NCBI GenBank assembly: GCA_009869945.1
Contig: WIXG01000292.1
Location: 36,170 to 100,169 of the forward strand
Source of the DNA: Mesaphorura yosii
Taxonomy: Eukaryota > Arthropoda > Collembola > Poduromorpha > Tullbergiidae
DNA: 64,000 bases
Reading direction: 5' to 3'
Position 1 is the first letter of the stretch. Each line of letters opens with the position of its first letter. The notes beneath the pieces were generated by a model. It was not told the origin of the DNA. It was given only the letters and a program-made list of their open reading frames with translations, and did not search any database. Shown in pieces: positions 11,519-22,300 of the stretch. A program made the position numbers and the translations under genes.

Positions 11519-12078
11519 ATTCTCTCCACAACTCCACTCTTTACTACTTAATACTTAATATTTCTTAAACTATTAGGTTTAGGTCTTGGGCTGCACTAAT
11601 TTGAATTTGTTGGTAATTGGTACATTGCCTTTAATTTCGTATCCAGTTCATCGTGTAATCTTGCTTTCTCATGTTCCATTTCTCTGTTATACTATGATTA
11701 TTATTGTAATAAAGTGTTGTAGACAAAAGACAAAGTTGACAAAGCTTGCAAAACCAATTTGATTATGGGCTTTCGTCGATCTCGATCTAGAATTATTCGA
11801 CTCGAGATTATGCAAATATTAGGCCCACGCAAAAGAATTGAACTTGGAGTGGAATGTCGCTAGACAAGACGAACTTTGAGACGATTGCGAGCACAAAAAT
11901 TACAAAAGAATCCAAGTTGTCGAATTTTGATTGTTTAAATCAAGCAATTAGTAGATTGGTTTATCCACTGCACGCCAAACCTGTCAAATCGACGTCAGCA
12001 TTCGCATGACACGATGCTAATTAGTCGACAGTTCACATTTCAATAGTCTTTGATGAAGATAGAAGCCTTCGGTCGGTG
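11519..12078. other. Intergenic, no feature seen
   Basis: AT-rich spacer with the 3' UTR of the upstream gene (an AATAAA lies near 11708) and the region before the second gustatory receptor. Confidence 0.45.
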
Positions 12079-13293
12079 ATGGAGGTAGAATTCAGCTACC
12101 TGCAGTTTCTATTCTTCGTCGGGAAAATCCTTGGGCAATTTCCCACAGGGCCAATCAGCCTGGTGTGGTCCCTTTTCATGTCTCTCTTCCACCTGGTCTG
12201 CGCCCAGTCCATGCTCACGTCAATGGTTATTTGGAACGACCGCACGGGGCCACACTTTGCGTTCCGGCTAACAGTCGTCCTTGGAATCGCTACTCTCGTC
12301 TCAAAGTACACCGTGTACTTGAATTGGCTGGGAAGTGCGTACAAATTCCAGGAGGCGTTTGACGAACTGAAACGGCTCGAGAGATCAGATTTATTGATAC
12401 CCTCCTCACGTTCAAGGCGCCGGCGCCTGGTCTTCATTTTGCGGCGAATTGTCACGTTCGTTATTATATGGGTTCCGTTCATGCTGATTAGTGCAATGGG
12501 ATTGAGTTCGTCCGTAGCAGGATCGAGTGTTCGGCGGTCTGGGCATGCGACACGGTATGTCGAGTATGTGCGCGAGTTCTCGCAGGTCTCCTGGCTCCTC
12601 AAACACGGTGGCATGAGAATCGAGACGCTATCCTTAATCATGGCTGTCCACATCATCCTATGCTCCGCGAGTGAGGTCTTCACGAACAGCTGCACGATCC
12701 ACATGTCAGCCATCATACACAGACACGTTGGCGCAGTCATTCACGAGTTGGACAACGACGTAACTGGAACACGAACGCTGGCAGATGATAAATGCGTACA
12801 AAGGCGTGCATTTACGCAAACTCTCCGTCTCCGTTCCGCTTTCCTCGCTGTCCAACGGGCATCAGGCTCCGGAATTGTGGTTCTGACCGCAGGATTCATC
12901 GTCCTCACAACTGTCGTGACATTTGTCGTGGCATCGATTTTCTTCTTACCCTATGACATCGTGTACACCATCACCTTTCCCACGCTTCTGATTCTGGCAT
13001 GCGCAAAGATGTGGGTGCTCGTGTCAGCCTGTGACGCGTTGCGAGTGCAGGCTCTTCGGTTCAGGTCCGTCGTGTCGGCCTTGGATGCAGGGGCAGCTGC
13101 GCTTGCAGGAGACTCAGAGCATGCTGATGTCCTTGAGCGGTTGCAACGCATCATGATGAGCAATAACGACGAGATGAAGTTGCAGCTAACGGGCTGCTCT
13201 TACTTCAAAATGAACAAGAGAATGCTCATACGAGCTATAGCGACTGTCATCACCTACAACGTCGTCATTATTCAATTTCAGTTCGCAGTCTGA
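12079..13293 (+). CDS. Gustatory receptor-family chemoreceptor, intronless
   Basis: Single-exon ORF of 404 residues from the ATG at 12079. Multiple hydrophobic helices are visible (FLFFVGKILG, LIMAVHIILC, GIVVLTAGFIVLTTVVTFVVASIFFL, LLILACAKMWVLV). The final segment, YFKMNKRMLIRAIATVITYNVVIIQFQ, carries the TYhhhhhQF signature of insect gustatory receptors. It shares the family but not obvious sequence identity with the receptor at 2242, so it is not a recent tandem duplicate. The lack of introns could reflect retroposition or intron loss. AATAAA lies near 13496. Confidence 0.78.
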   Translation: MEVEFSYLQFLFFVGKILGQFPTGPISLVWSLFMSLFHLVCAQSMLTSMVIWNDRTGPHFAFRLTVVLGIATLVSKYTVYLNWLGSAYKFQEAFDELKRLERSDLLIPSSRSRRRRLVFILRRIVTFVIIWVPFMLISAMGLSSSVAGSSVRRSGHATRYVEYVREFSQVSWLLKHGGMRIETLSLIMAVHIILCSASEVFTNSCTIHMSAIIHRHVGAVIHELDNDVTGTRTLADDKCVQRRAFTQTLRLRSAFLAVQRASGSGIVVLTAGFIVLTTVVTFVVASIFFLPYDIVYTITFPTLLILACAKMWVLVSACDALRVQALRFRSVVSALDAGAAALAGDSEHADVLERLQRIMMSNNDEMKLQLTGCSYFKMNKRMLIRAIATVITYNVVIIQFQFAV

Positions 13294-13671
13294 TAGTGCA
13301 CTAGAATTGGAGTTGTCCATGCCCGTCCATTATTCAAAGAGACAGGCTGTCTGCATGCAAATTTCTGGCTAGAGCGTTCTTCCTTCCTATCATCATTGTA
13401 AATACGCAGGGTCAGAGTTGAGCCTTTCATTTCTCACTGTCATCCCACATTGCTTCACTAGACGTTGAGCTGAACACTTGCACACTATCTTACGGAATAA
13501 ATTCTGTTTACCTTTTTCGTAGCCCTCTTGGTAAGATATTGCATTCTCATAATTCATATTAAATTTCAAGGCTCCTTAAACTAGCTGAATTGTGGCTTGA
13601 TCTTCCTTTCTGGATTCAGGCATCCCTCTAAAGTTTCATTACGCAAACCTCGTTCGTCGGTCATCAGTAAC

Positions 13672-13902
13672 ATGCCACCTGTTTCGGCGCTTCATATCTT
13701 GGTAAAGAGAGCAGACAACCTCAGACGCAGCATTCAACTGGCAAAAGAAATGAATGCCCTGCCACATGACAAGAAGTGGAAGCGCAAGCGTGAGTATTTT
13801 CGAGAAGAGATCCGCAAGCTTAAGGAAATAGACGCACAGCTGGAGTTGGAGCAGCTTGCGGCCGCCCGGCAGCCGATTATTCAACGAGACAGACGGGGAT
13901 GA
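13672..13902 (+). CDS. Small coiled-coil ORF, hypothetical
   Basis: 76-residue ORF from the ATG at 13672 (context AACATGC). It is highly charged and predicted helical (DNLRRSIQLAKEMNAL, KWKRKREYFREEIRKLKEIDAQLELEQLAAA). An AATAAA follows near 14031. I recognise no family; it may be a short protein or the last exon of a longer gene. Confidence 0.3.
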   Translation: MPPVSALHILVKRADNLRRSIQLAKEMNALPHDKKWKRKREYFREEIRKLKEIDAQLELEQLAAARQPIIQRDRRG

Positions 13903-14628
13903 TAGTTGCATCATGGAAGACATTCAACTTAATCATCATGTACGAGAAGATAATTCAAGAGACAGAACAGGGGCTGAATATTATGAAATGTTAAACGTTA
14001 AATTCAAAGATAAGTCAACAATCTCCAGGAAATAAAATATTATCGTCAGAAGCACGCAGTCTCATATTGGTGGTTTCATTTCACTCAGCAGTCGACATTC
14101 ATTCGTCGCAAAGCACAAAGAGCGTGGATCTTCCTTGCTGGACGGCTGAAAAATTGTCTTTTGAACGAATGCAAGTTCGCCGGTGTAACTCGATTCACAA
14201 TCGCAATACAGTCAAGTCAGCGAGAATTATTCAGTTACAATTGCAAGTTATGTGACAATAAAATCAGTTCCAAAGTTGAACGTTCAGATTTAAACACATT
14301 AATTTCAGCCACTAAAGAGGATCGGCGCGCAGACATAACTAAGGAATTAAACGTAAGGATACTTTAGACCTTACGATCCCTCTCCCTTGAAACCTTCCTT
14401 CGGTTAAATAATTAATTATTGTGGGATACTTAATTTGTTCAACAGTTTCGCCGTTAGTAGACAGCCCACTAATTGTGATTGTCCAATCTTTCCCGCATCA
14501 ATCACTACTTCACCCACCACGACGCTTTCTTGAGGTATTTAATTAATCATATTACCTTAAAGCTGCATTTTTAGCTTTAATGATTAGCAGTTCTCTTGGC
14601 ATATTTACAGGTTGTCAGAACTGACAGC
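13903..14628. other. Spacer with probable non-coding 5' exon of Nup88
   Basis: A strong donor (AAC then GTAAGG) at 14352 and an acceptor (TTTACAG) ending at 14610 would splice an upstream exon to Nup88. The joined reading frame stays open, but no ATG is present in it, so the exon is most likely 5' UTR. Confidence 0.4.
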
Positions 14629-16875
14629 ATGGGAGATTTGAGCAACTACGGCTGGACTTTGTCCCATCCAAAACTTTTTACCCAAATTTTGTCAGCGTCT
14701 TCAGGAAAAGGAGGTAATTTCTCAACTAAGGACCTGATCACCATCAAAAACGAAGTTTGCTACATTTGGAAATCAGAGAAGAGAACAATTATACGAGCAC
14801 GATGTTCCGACATTTGGGGGAGTGGGAGTACGCTGGAGGAATTGAACGGTAGTCACTACAAAGAGTACTCAACATCCGCTGATGTCTGTTTTGAGCCTGC
14901 CAGAATTGAGGCTCGATACTCGATAAACGATGGAGAACTGATACTGCTTTGGTCTGCCTCAAATTTGGCTGTGGTGAAGCTCGCCAATCATCAGGGAATG
15001 GCAAGAGAAGCAGCTTCACTCGCCACATTAAAGCAGCTGAAAGGAACACAATCTGACCTCATTCCGACAACATGTGTGCTTCTCGACGAGAGAGTCTACA
15101 TGGAATGCAGGGGCCTCCGGATTCTCCAAGCAAAGTGGTATCCGAGTGTTGATCATGACATCATTGCAGTACTCAACAATGATAATTATCTGCGCTTTTA
15201 CTTGCTAACACGACCACAAACCTACATTTCAATGATTCGGGTCGGTGCACAAGGCTCCACGCCTTTCCTGTACAACACCCATGCCGTTGGTTTGGTGGAA
15301 GCGCCAATCGACTTTGACTTTGGGCCCGACCTACCCTCAAGCGGCTACAAGATGATTTTCGTGCTCAAGTGTTCTGGGGACGTCTCCTACATTCTGCTCA
15401 AGTACTTGCCCGTCAACTGCCAGTTTTATTGGCAAGAGAAGAGAAAACATCTCTCGGTGGATGGCGAAGACATTGATGACTGTTTTCAAGACGCTTCGGC
15501 AATTTTGGCATCCAAAACATTTCCAGTTGTACTCACCATTGGATGCACATCTGGAAATTTAAACCACACAGTACTGTTTCCAGTGGAAGAGGAAGTTGAG
15601 TCGGTACCAACCACAAAGCTCCGTATCAGTATGGAAGAAAGTATTCTCAACGGAGACGTCAAGTTGTTCCTCAAAGAAGTCGTCGAGATCGAACCTGAAG
15701 ACGACGAACTCGGACTCGTCTTCATGAAGCTTCTTCCCGATCCCGTGAGTAGCCACCGCTACGCTGCCGTCCATGGAGAAGGCGTGCACATACTCAGCAT
15801 GAATTTCGTGCCGAAACTCGAAGAGTTCTTTAAAGGCAGCGCCAATTCCCAGACAAGTCAGACATCCGCACTCGCAGTTCTTGACGCGGTTGGAGAAGAG
15901 TCAATCAGTACAAAGTCAAGCATCCGTTACGTGCTCAAATGCAAATTGATTCCAACAGCTCCAACCAGCAGCAGCAAGCATCAGAGACAGAAAGCGAATG
16001 TGTACAAATCAAATTTTACGTTTTCGGATTTAATTCCACAAAAATTCGTGCTCCTTCTTGGGGACTATGGAACCGCAGTCTATGACATTCCTCACACTTT
16101 AGATCCCGACGCCGGCCGTTGGACTGAGGCCAAAACTTCGGTTGGCGAAGACACCGGCGATGAAGCAACGCCTGGAGTTGAGAAGCTAAGGGGATCTGGC
16201 CAGCTGAAAGTGCTCGAGACCATCACGTCGATGCTTAAGAAGACCCTCAATCAACCTCTGCTATTGAGACGATCGCCGAAGGAACGCGGAGGAGGTGAAG
16301 GCAAGATGGACGATCGCGAGGGCGCTCAGTTGATTGAGGAATCTCTGCGTGCCCTACAGCGTGACTACGTTGGCAAGCAGGAGCAGGCTTTGAGTCTTCT
16401 CACTGAATCTCTGAAAACTATCGCACTGGACACGAAAGAAGTTGGTGACTACCTGACTGCATTCATGACAAAGGACTTGGCCGAAGTCAGAACAACGGCC
16501 ACTCGACTGGCAGAAGAGTACGGAGATCTGGCTGCTAAGGAGGTTGAACTGCAAAGGAGACTGAACGCGGTCATCGCCAGCTACCACGACCAGGTTCCGG
16601 TCCTCACCGATGAAGAAAAGGGCTGGTTGCAGGTCCTGGATCAGATGGAGTCTGACGTGGAATCTATGCAGGAGTTGGTGGGCGGGCTCCACCTCAAAGT
16701 CACGAGCCCGTTGCTGGCAAGAGGTCGAGACACAGCGCCGCAGGTCGTCGGACGGACGGGAATCTCAGACCCGCAGCTCAACAGCATTCGTCTAGCAGTA
16801 GCCCGTCACCAACGAGCTTTGGTGAACTTGAGGAAGAACATGAATCGTGTCAACCGTCGACTGCCAAATACTTGA
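14629..16875 (+). CDS. Nup88: Nuclear pore complex protein Nup88
   Basis: Nucleoporin Nup88 (Drosophila mbo), part of the cytoplasmic Nup214-Nup88 subcomplex that works in CRM1-dependent export. Single coding exon of 748 residues, close to the roughly 740 usual for the family. The first two thirds read as a seven-bladed beta-propeller (DELILLWSASNLAVVKL-like blades, FPVVLTIGCTSGNLNHTVLF); the last 200 residues are coiled coil (QEQALSLLTESLKTIALDTKEV to the end), which binds the Nup214 and Nup62 partners. I take MGDLSNYGW as the start; the open frame continues upstream without an ATG. The absence of introns in a gene this size is unusual beside its intron-rich neighbours. Confidence 0.85.
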   Translation: MGDLSNYGWTLSHPKLFTQILSASSGKGGNFSTKDLITIKNEVCYIWKSEKRTIIRARCSDIWGSGSTLEELNGSHYKEYSTSADVCFEPARIEARYSINDGELILLWSASNLAVVKLANHQGMAREAASLATLKQLKGTQSDLIPTTCVLLDERVYMECRGLRILQAKWYPSVDHDIIAVLNNDNYLRFYLLTRPQTYISMIRVGAQGSTPFLYNTHAVGLVEAPIDFDFGPDLPSSGYKMIFVLKCSGDVSYILLKYLPVNCQFYWQEKRKHLSVDGEDIDDCFQDASAILASKTFPVVLTIGCTSGNLNHTVLFPVEEEVESVPTTKLRISMEESILNGDVKLFLKEVVEIEPEDDELGLVFMKLLPDPVSSHRYAAVHGEGVHILSMNFVPKLEEFFKGSANSQTSQTSALAVLDAVGEESISTKSSIRYVLKCKLIPTAPTSSSKHQRQKANVYKSNFTFSDLIPQKFVLLLGDYGTAVYDIPHTLDPDAGRWTEAKTSVGEDTGDEATPGVEKLRGSGQLKVLETITSMLKKTLNQPLLLRRSPKERGGGEGKMDDREGAQLIEESLRALQRDYVGKQEQALSLLTESLKTIALDTKEVGDYLTAFMTKDLAEVRTTATRLAEEYGDLAAKEVELQRRLNAVIASYHDQVPVLTDEEKGWLQVLDQMESDVESMQELVGGLHLKVTSPLLARGRDTAPQVVGRTGISDPQLNSIRLAVARHQRALVNLRKNMNRVNRRLPNT

Positions 16876-17111
16876 AGTGGGACATTCAAAATTTCAAAAT
16901 TCTTGTAAAATGTGAGTCAAAAGTTGTGTGAGCATTATTATTAAATTGGAATAAATTTTGTACTGGCATCTTTAATTGGGAAGTAACAGTTACTCATTTT
17001 TATTATCAACTCTCACACTTAATTGTACTCGTACTCAGTTAACTGTGAAGACTAACAGTAAATTCTTAGACACTACTCACACAAGATCGCTTTCTTGTGA
17101 CTAACGTACTT

Positions 17112-19379
17112 TTAGTAGTAATGATTATTGCTCTTGTAGTTTGCTGTGTACTCATCTTCGTCCACGGACCGGCTCCACTTCTCCAGGCTCGGCGTGCTGA
17201 TGCTGTTCCCCTTTGCCTTGCTCAAGTGCTGCTTCTTCGTGTCCTGCCCTGCCGTGGCCGCAGCGGATCCACGCCCCATGAACAGAGCGAGGAAGGACTT
17301 GACGCGAGTCGGCCGCTTCGTGGCGAGAGGTGCGGCGTTCTGTTCGAGCCGCTGCTTTTGCTGGAGACGCTGCTCGGTGCCAAGCTGGAGGACGATCGGC
17401 AATGAAATATTTTCCTTGCTCCCAGGCTTTATGGATAACTTGGCAGATTTTCGTCGGAGAAGAGTCGACATGAACCCGTGACCAGAACTCCGTTCCTTCC
17501 CTGGTTTATTATTGCTCTTGTCAATGTTCTTCGTGGCCGCGGTAGAAGTTTGTTTTTCGTTAGCAAATGTTGGTCTTGGTTTGTCAGCAGCAGCATTCGT
17601 TTCAGTTGGGAGTCGGTCTCCGTAGAAGAAGGGCTTATGCGCAGGCTTCTGAGCGGGCGTGGGAGGCTGGTGTGTGTCCAGTGCGGACGTCGCCCTCAGA
17701 ATGAGTGGATACTTCTGCGTATCCTCCTCTTCGTCGTCATCCGCATCCTCGCCAGCAAGACTCACTCCGCATTCACTCGAGCTCGAGCTGCTGCTGTTGC
17801 TGTTCACTACAACTGTCGTGACATTGCTTGCCTTCTTTGCCGCCGTCACGATGGGCCCTCCTTTTGGAGGCAGAGGCGGTGGCGGTGGGGGGTCGGGCAC
17901 TCCAGCCTCCTTCTTTGTGGTATTGACGCTGGTCTGTTCCTTCCTTTCAAGAGTCCCCAGCACTGTCAGACTCGTCACAGCAGCAGCAGCGGGCGCCACC
18001 GCTGCCTTCTTCGGTGTTGATATTCCGATCCAATTTCTTCTGTTTGCGCTGCTTGCGAGTTCGTCTTCTGACATGAAGCCTGTGGGCTTGGTCGTCGGAG
18101 TTCCGATTCCGAGCCCGCGATTGTGGTGGTTCTGGAATATCTTCAGCGACTGTGGCTGTCTGAAGATTACGTTCTCGTTGAGGTCCGAATGCAAGGCGGG
18201 ATCCTGGCCGAACAAGTACTGCTTTGTGACGGAGCCAGCAGACGAGGCCGAAGATAGCGAGGATATCGGCGATGGAGTCGACGTAGAATGACCGGACGCA
18301 GATGTATACGAGAACGAGTCAGTCCAGAGCGAAGGCGCCAGAATTCCGGAGGCAGAGCGTAGTTTAGTCATCGTTGGACCTGACGCTTCGCCAGAGCTGC
18401 CACTTCCACTGCTTTCGCCCAGGCTGTTGTTGGATTTCTGAGAGAACAATGGCGTCCGAACACTCGGACTACGCTTTTTGACGACGCGAGGCGCCGTCGG
18501 CTGATGCGAGTTTAGATTCAGATTCGAGTTTGAGTTCGAGACGGCACGATTCAGGATGCGGACCGGACTCTTCTGGTCTCGGACGAAGGACGCCTCGTTT
18601 CGTTTGCCGGAGTAAAATATGCCTGCTAGGCTCTCACTCCGCTTCAGAGGCCGCGAAACTGGCGGAGGATGAACCGCACGGCGTCTGGGAACCAGGACAG
18701 GGCTGAGAGGAGGGCTTGGGCTCGAGCTGTATCGCCAGTGTTGCGGTGGTGGCTGCGAGTCGCGCGAAACCTGGCAGCTGATGGACTCCATCTGCTCCAA
18801 CACGTTCCTGGCCTCTCGAAGAAGCATCTGTTGCTGGTCCGGGGCCAACGAAGCTAGATTGGCTGCACGACGACCACCCTCTCCGTTTATCTGACTCACC
18901 GTCCTGCATAGAAGAGAAATCAAAACAAAATATTGCAGGTACAACGATGGCGAGTATGCGAGGCTGATCAGTGCTTAGCTTCTGCCTTACGCGCTGTTAT
19001 TTGAAGGAAATACAACGACCACTGCGGCTGGTGTCGTGGAAGCTGAGTTCGCCAAGCTCGGGCGGTTGTGGTGGAGAATGGAAGGAATGCGTTTTACTGC
19101 CACATCTCGGTTAAAGGACACACGTTTATTAGTACCACCGCCATTCGTATTTGGACGGCCATTCGCCTGTGCTGAGTTGCCGCCGTGGCGTACGAGTCCA
19201 TCCTCAGACATGTAGTCCACTTGGTCCATGCCCGGAGCAGCAGAGCCGTGATGCAGCCGTCCTCGCTGAAGCGGCTGGAATTGCTGGTGATGAGGGTAGG
19301 GCTCTCTCTCGCCATAGTACGAGACTGGGGCGAGGACGGACTCGGAGCGCCCCAGAATCGAGCTCTTTTTCTTCATCAT
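17112..19379 (-). CDS. Large low-complexity protein, function unknown
   Basis: Two exons, 19379-18991 and 18903-17112, join in phase 2 to give 726 residues. The sequence is mostly disordered: Ser, Asn and Pro tracts (PDPPPPPPLPPKGG, NSNSSSSSSSECG), an acidic run (DADDDEEEDTQ), Ala runs, and scattered basic motifs such as RVKSFLALFMGRG and LLRRKSAKLSIKPGS. Short conserved-looking pieces include KKKSSILGRSESVLAPVSYYGERE near the N-terminus and SLEKWSRSVDEDEYTANYKS at the C-terminus. Proline-rich and RSxS motifs suggest SH3 or 14-3-3 type partners, but that is inference. I recognise no family. Confidence 0.6.
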
Positions 19380-22300
19380 TCTTCTCTCTTCTTAGGATGC
19401 GGCGGATCGATTAGTGATTTCTCATCATTTCATTACGTGTAGCGGCGGTCATCTGCAAACAAATGTCCAAGAGAAACAGAAATTACAGAAATTGATTAAT
19501 GAATTGCACACGAAACAAGCCACGGTCATTTATCATCGAAGTATCGGGACGCGGATGACACAAGACAAAACAAAACAAGGCACAAGGCAGTTGGCAGGAT
19601 GAACTCATCTTTTCAGAGTTCATTGTCTGCGCACCGCTTACGTAATGCGCCTCGTAAATGTCGTAAATTAGCATTCAAATTCGCTTGTCCGCTAACGCTA
19701 ATTGCATGCAGTTGCAGCGAAACGAGTTTCTGTATCAACTTTCTATATTTCTGCCACGCTAATCGCTGGTGGCTTGCTTGCTTGCATTGTTACTTTGTTC
19801 ACTGCGAGCGACTCGCGGTTTTTAATTACTGTTTAATTGCCATTGACTATTGACCACGGACGACCACGTCGCGTCGCATTGCATTGCATATGCATCCTGC
19901 ATTGTTGTGATTATGAGTGAGGAGTTATGAATGTGAATATTAATATTAATATGCATTCTTTGCATTGTTCTGCGGCTGGCCGGCCGGCCATGGCCCAACG
20001 TGAACGTGAACCGAGTGTCCTTTGCTTGCGAAGCCTGAAACTTTGCTTGAGACTCGGATTGAATTGAAACCTGGTTTAACTTGGCTTGACGTGGCCTCGC
20101 CGATGGCCCAATTCCCATCTTCATCGCCATTGTGCATCCAAGCCCAAGGCACGGTTGTGGCAAGCAGTGAGACAGCGAGAGAGACCGGAAATCGTGAGCT
20201 CACAAGCAGCGTACCACAATTTGGCGAGTACGGAGAGTGATTAACATAAACATACAATTTATGCGAGTAAACGTCCACGTCCAAGTACTCTTATTCGAAC
20301 TCGCACTCGTACTTTCAGCCTGTAATCCATTTTCTCATCTTCTTGACATTTACATGACCTGCAAATAACTACGTGCGTAATGCGCGAGCGAGAATGCATG
20401 CATACATGAAATGAATGCACATTTTGCATTGAAATATTGAACGAGAGAAAGCGTGCTGTGATCGCGAATTGTGTGGAATTCGTTTCCTGTCCGAAAGCTC
20501 AATACTCAATGCAAATGCGAAATGCATTGCAGTGTAGTGCAGTGCAGTAAAATTGCAATTACACAAAACACAAGACACAGGCACGCTGAAATGAATGCGA
20601 GTGCATGAATGTAAACAATGTGCAGAGTACGAGTGATTGCAATCAAGCGATGCATGCGCGGTTATCAATACAAAACACAAGAAGAGCAGCAGCAGGAATG
20701 AAATGAAATGGAAATTTGCGTTGGCGAATGAGTGATGCTCAGCTTCCTCGACAACGCTGCCAAGATTCAAGATTCTTGTCTCTGTCGTCTGCTGAATGAA
20801 GACTTGCACTGTGACTGCGACTGCGTTGATGGCAATCTGAATAATTCTGAATTCTAATTACGATTCAAAACCACAGCCGTCGTGGAGGTCTCGTGTCCAT
20901 ATACGTCGGGCCAACGCGATTCGCAATTCGCGACTCGCGTTTCGCCTGTCCATCTCCTCATATTACTCATATTCGTGGCACCAAGCGCGGCAGCGACAGC
21001 AGAAGCAGCAGCCTTCGTCGTCAAGCAATCGCCATTTGGCATTCGCGACTCGCAATTTGTCTTTTATCATTTGCAATTCTGCAACTCTCGTGCGAAAAGT
21101 ATCAGTTCTGCTCCTGAACCTCTCTCTTTCGCTCTTTCCGTGAGGTGACGGACGCAGGTCTTTTTTGCAATCTGCTGCTGCCATTTATTTGCCATGTGCG
21201 TATTTGGACTCTCGTCCTCGCGTTATGGATCGAATTCCCAAGCGGAATAGACGGACAAGGCTAGAGGCCAGGCCAAAATGGCAAACACTGCAAAAAAGAT
21301 GCTAAGAAGACGACGAAAGACGTGCGAAGTGCGGAATTGAATTGAGGTTTCGCAACAATTAATTATAGCCCGATTTTCCTCGATGAACATTCGAATCGAT
21401 GTCGGTGTAGTTTTTGAGTTCGCATATTTGCGAATTTCGATATGATTTCCTATTTGCTATACGCATCTTGTGAAGATCAGGCGACCAGCCCAACAAAACG
21501 GGAAAACGAGTGCGGCGAGACTCGCGACGAGCATGTGTTTCCAATTTTAGACGATCTGCCACCACACCTTGCCGCAGCAGGGCAATTACGATGAGTTATG
21601 AGTGTACGCAAGATTCGAATGATCTCATCAGACATCATCATCGCAGTCCAACCGTCTGTCTGCGTCTGAAAACTGCTTCCCAAATCCAAATCGCATTGCA
21701 AATTTTAATTGGAAACCATTCGATTTGAAATTAATTGAGACTTGGCCCGGCTTGAATTTACTCCCACGCTCGAAATGTCCAAAATTCTGCATGCCGGCTC
21801 AACAAGCAGTCAGTTGGCCTTCATTTGTTTATTGACGATTTGAACAATTTAATTTCCTCAATTACACTATCGTGCATTTTGGCATCTAGCAATTGAGTAT
21901 TGACTTTCAAGTCTTCCTCAGCATGACTTTGACTTCGGGTCATCACTTTGATGGATTTCACTTGCCGTTTCGCATTCACCCGTCTTGACTTCGGAACATT
22001 GACGTCTGGCACGAGCGTGGCAGCGATTAGATAAACAACTCGCGATTCGCTGAGCCGTGTTAATTCGGTCGTAAATTGTCAAGCAGCGGCAAGTTCACGA
22101 TTTTGACGTTAATTTGCACGTCCGCCTGCCTAATTAACATGCAGCGCAGGCACGACGACTGGGAATTTGCGTGACATGACAGGACACGACAGGCGTTGAA
22201 CTTGCGAGCTGTCGGCTGCAGATTCGCAGTCTCAATTGTGCTTCTTCCCGTGTAACCAATTAGTACGAGTTTGCTAAATGCAATGTATGAGCAGAAAGAT

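Noticed and set aside
12096-12740. 214-residue minus-strand ORF
   Set aside because: Antisense shadow of the intronless gustatory receptor.
20369-20809. 146-residue minus-strand ORF with a hydrophobic stretch
   Set aside because: Low-complexity TGCAT-rich DNA, no splice context, no homology.
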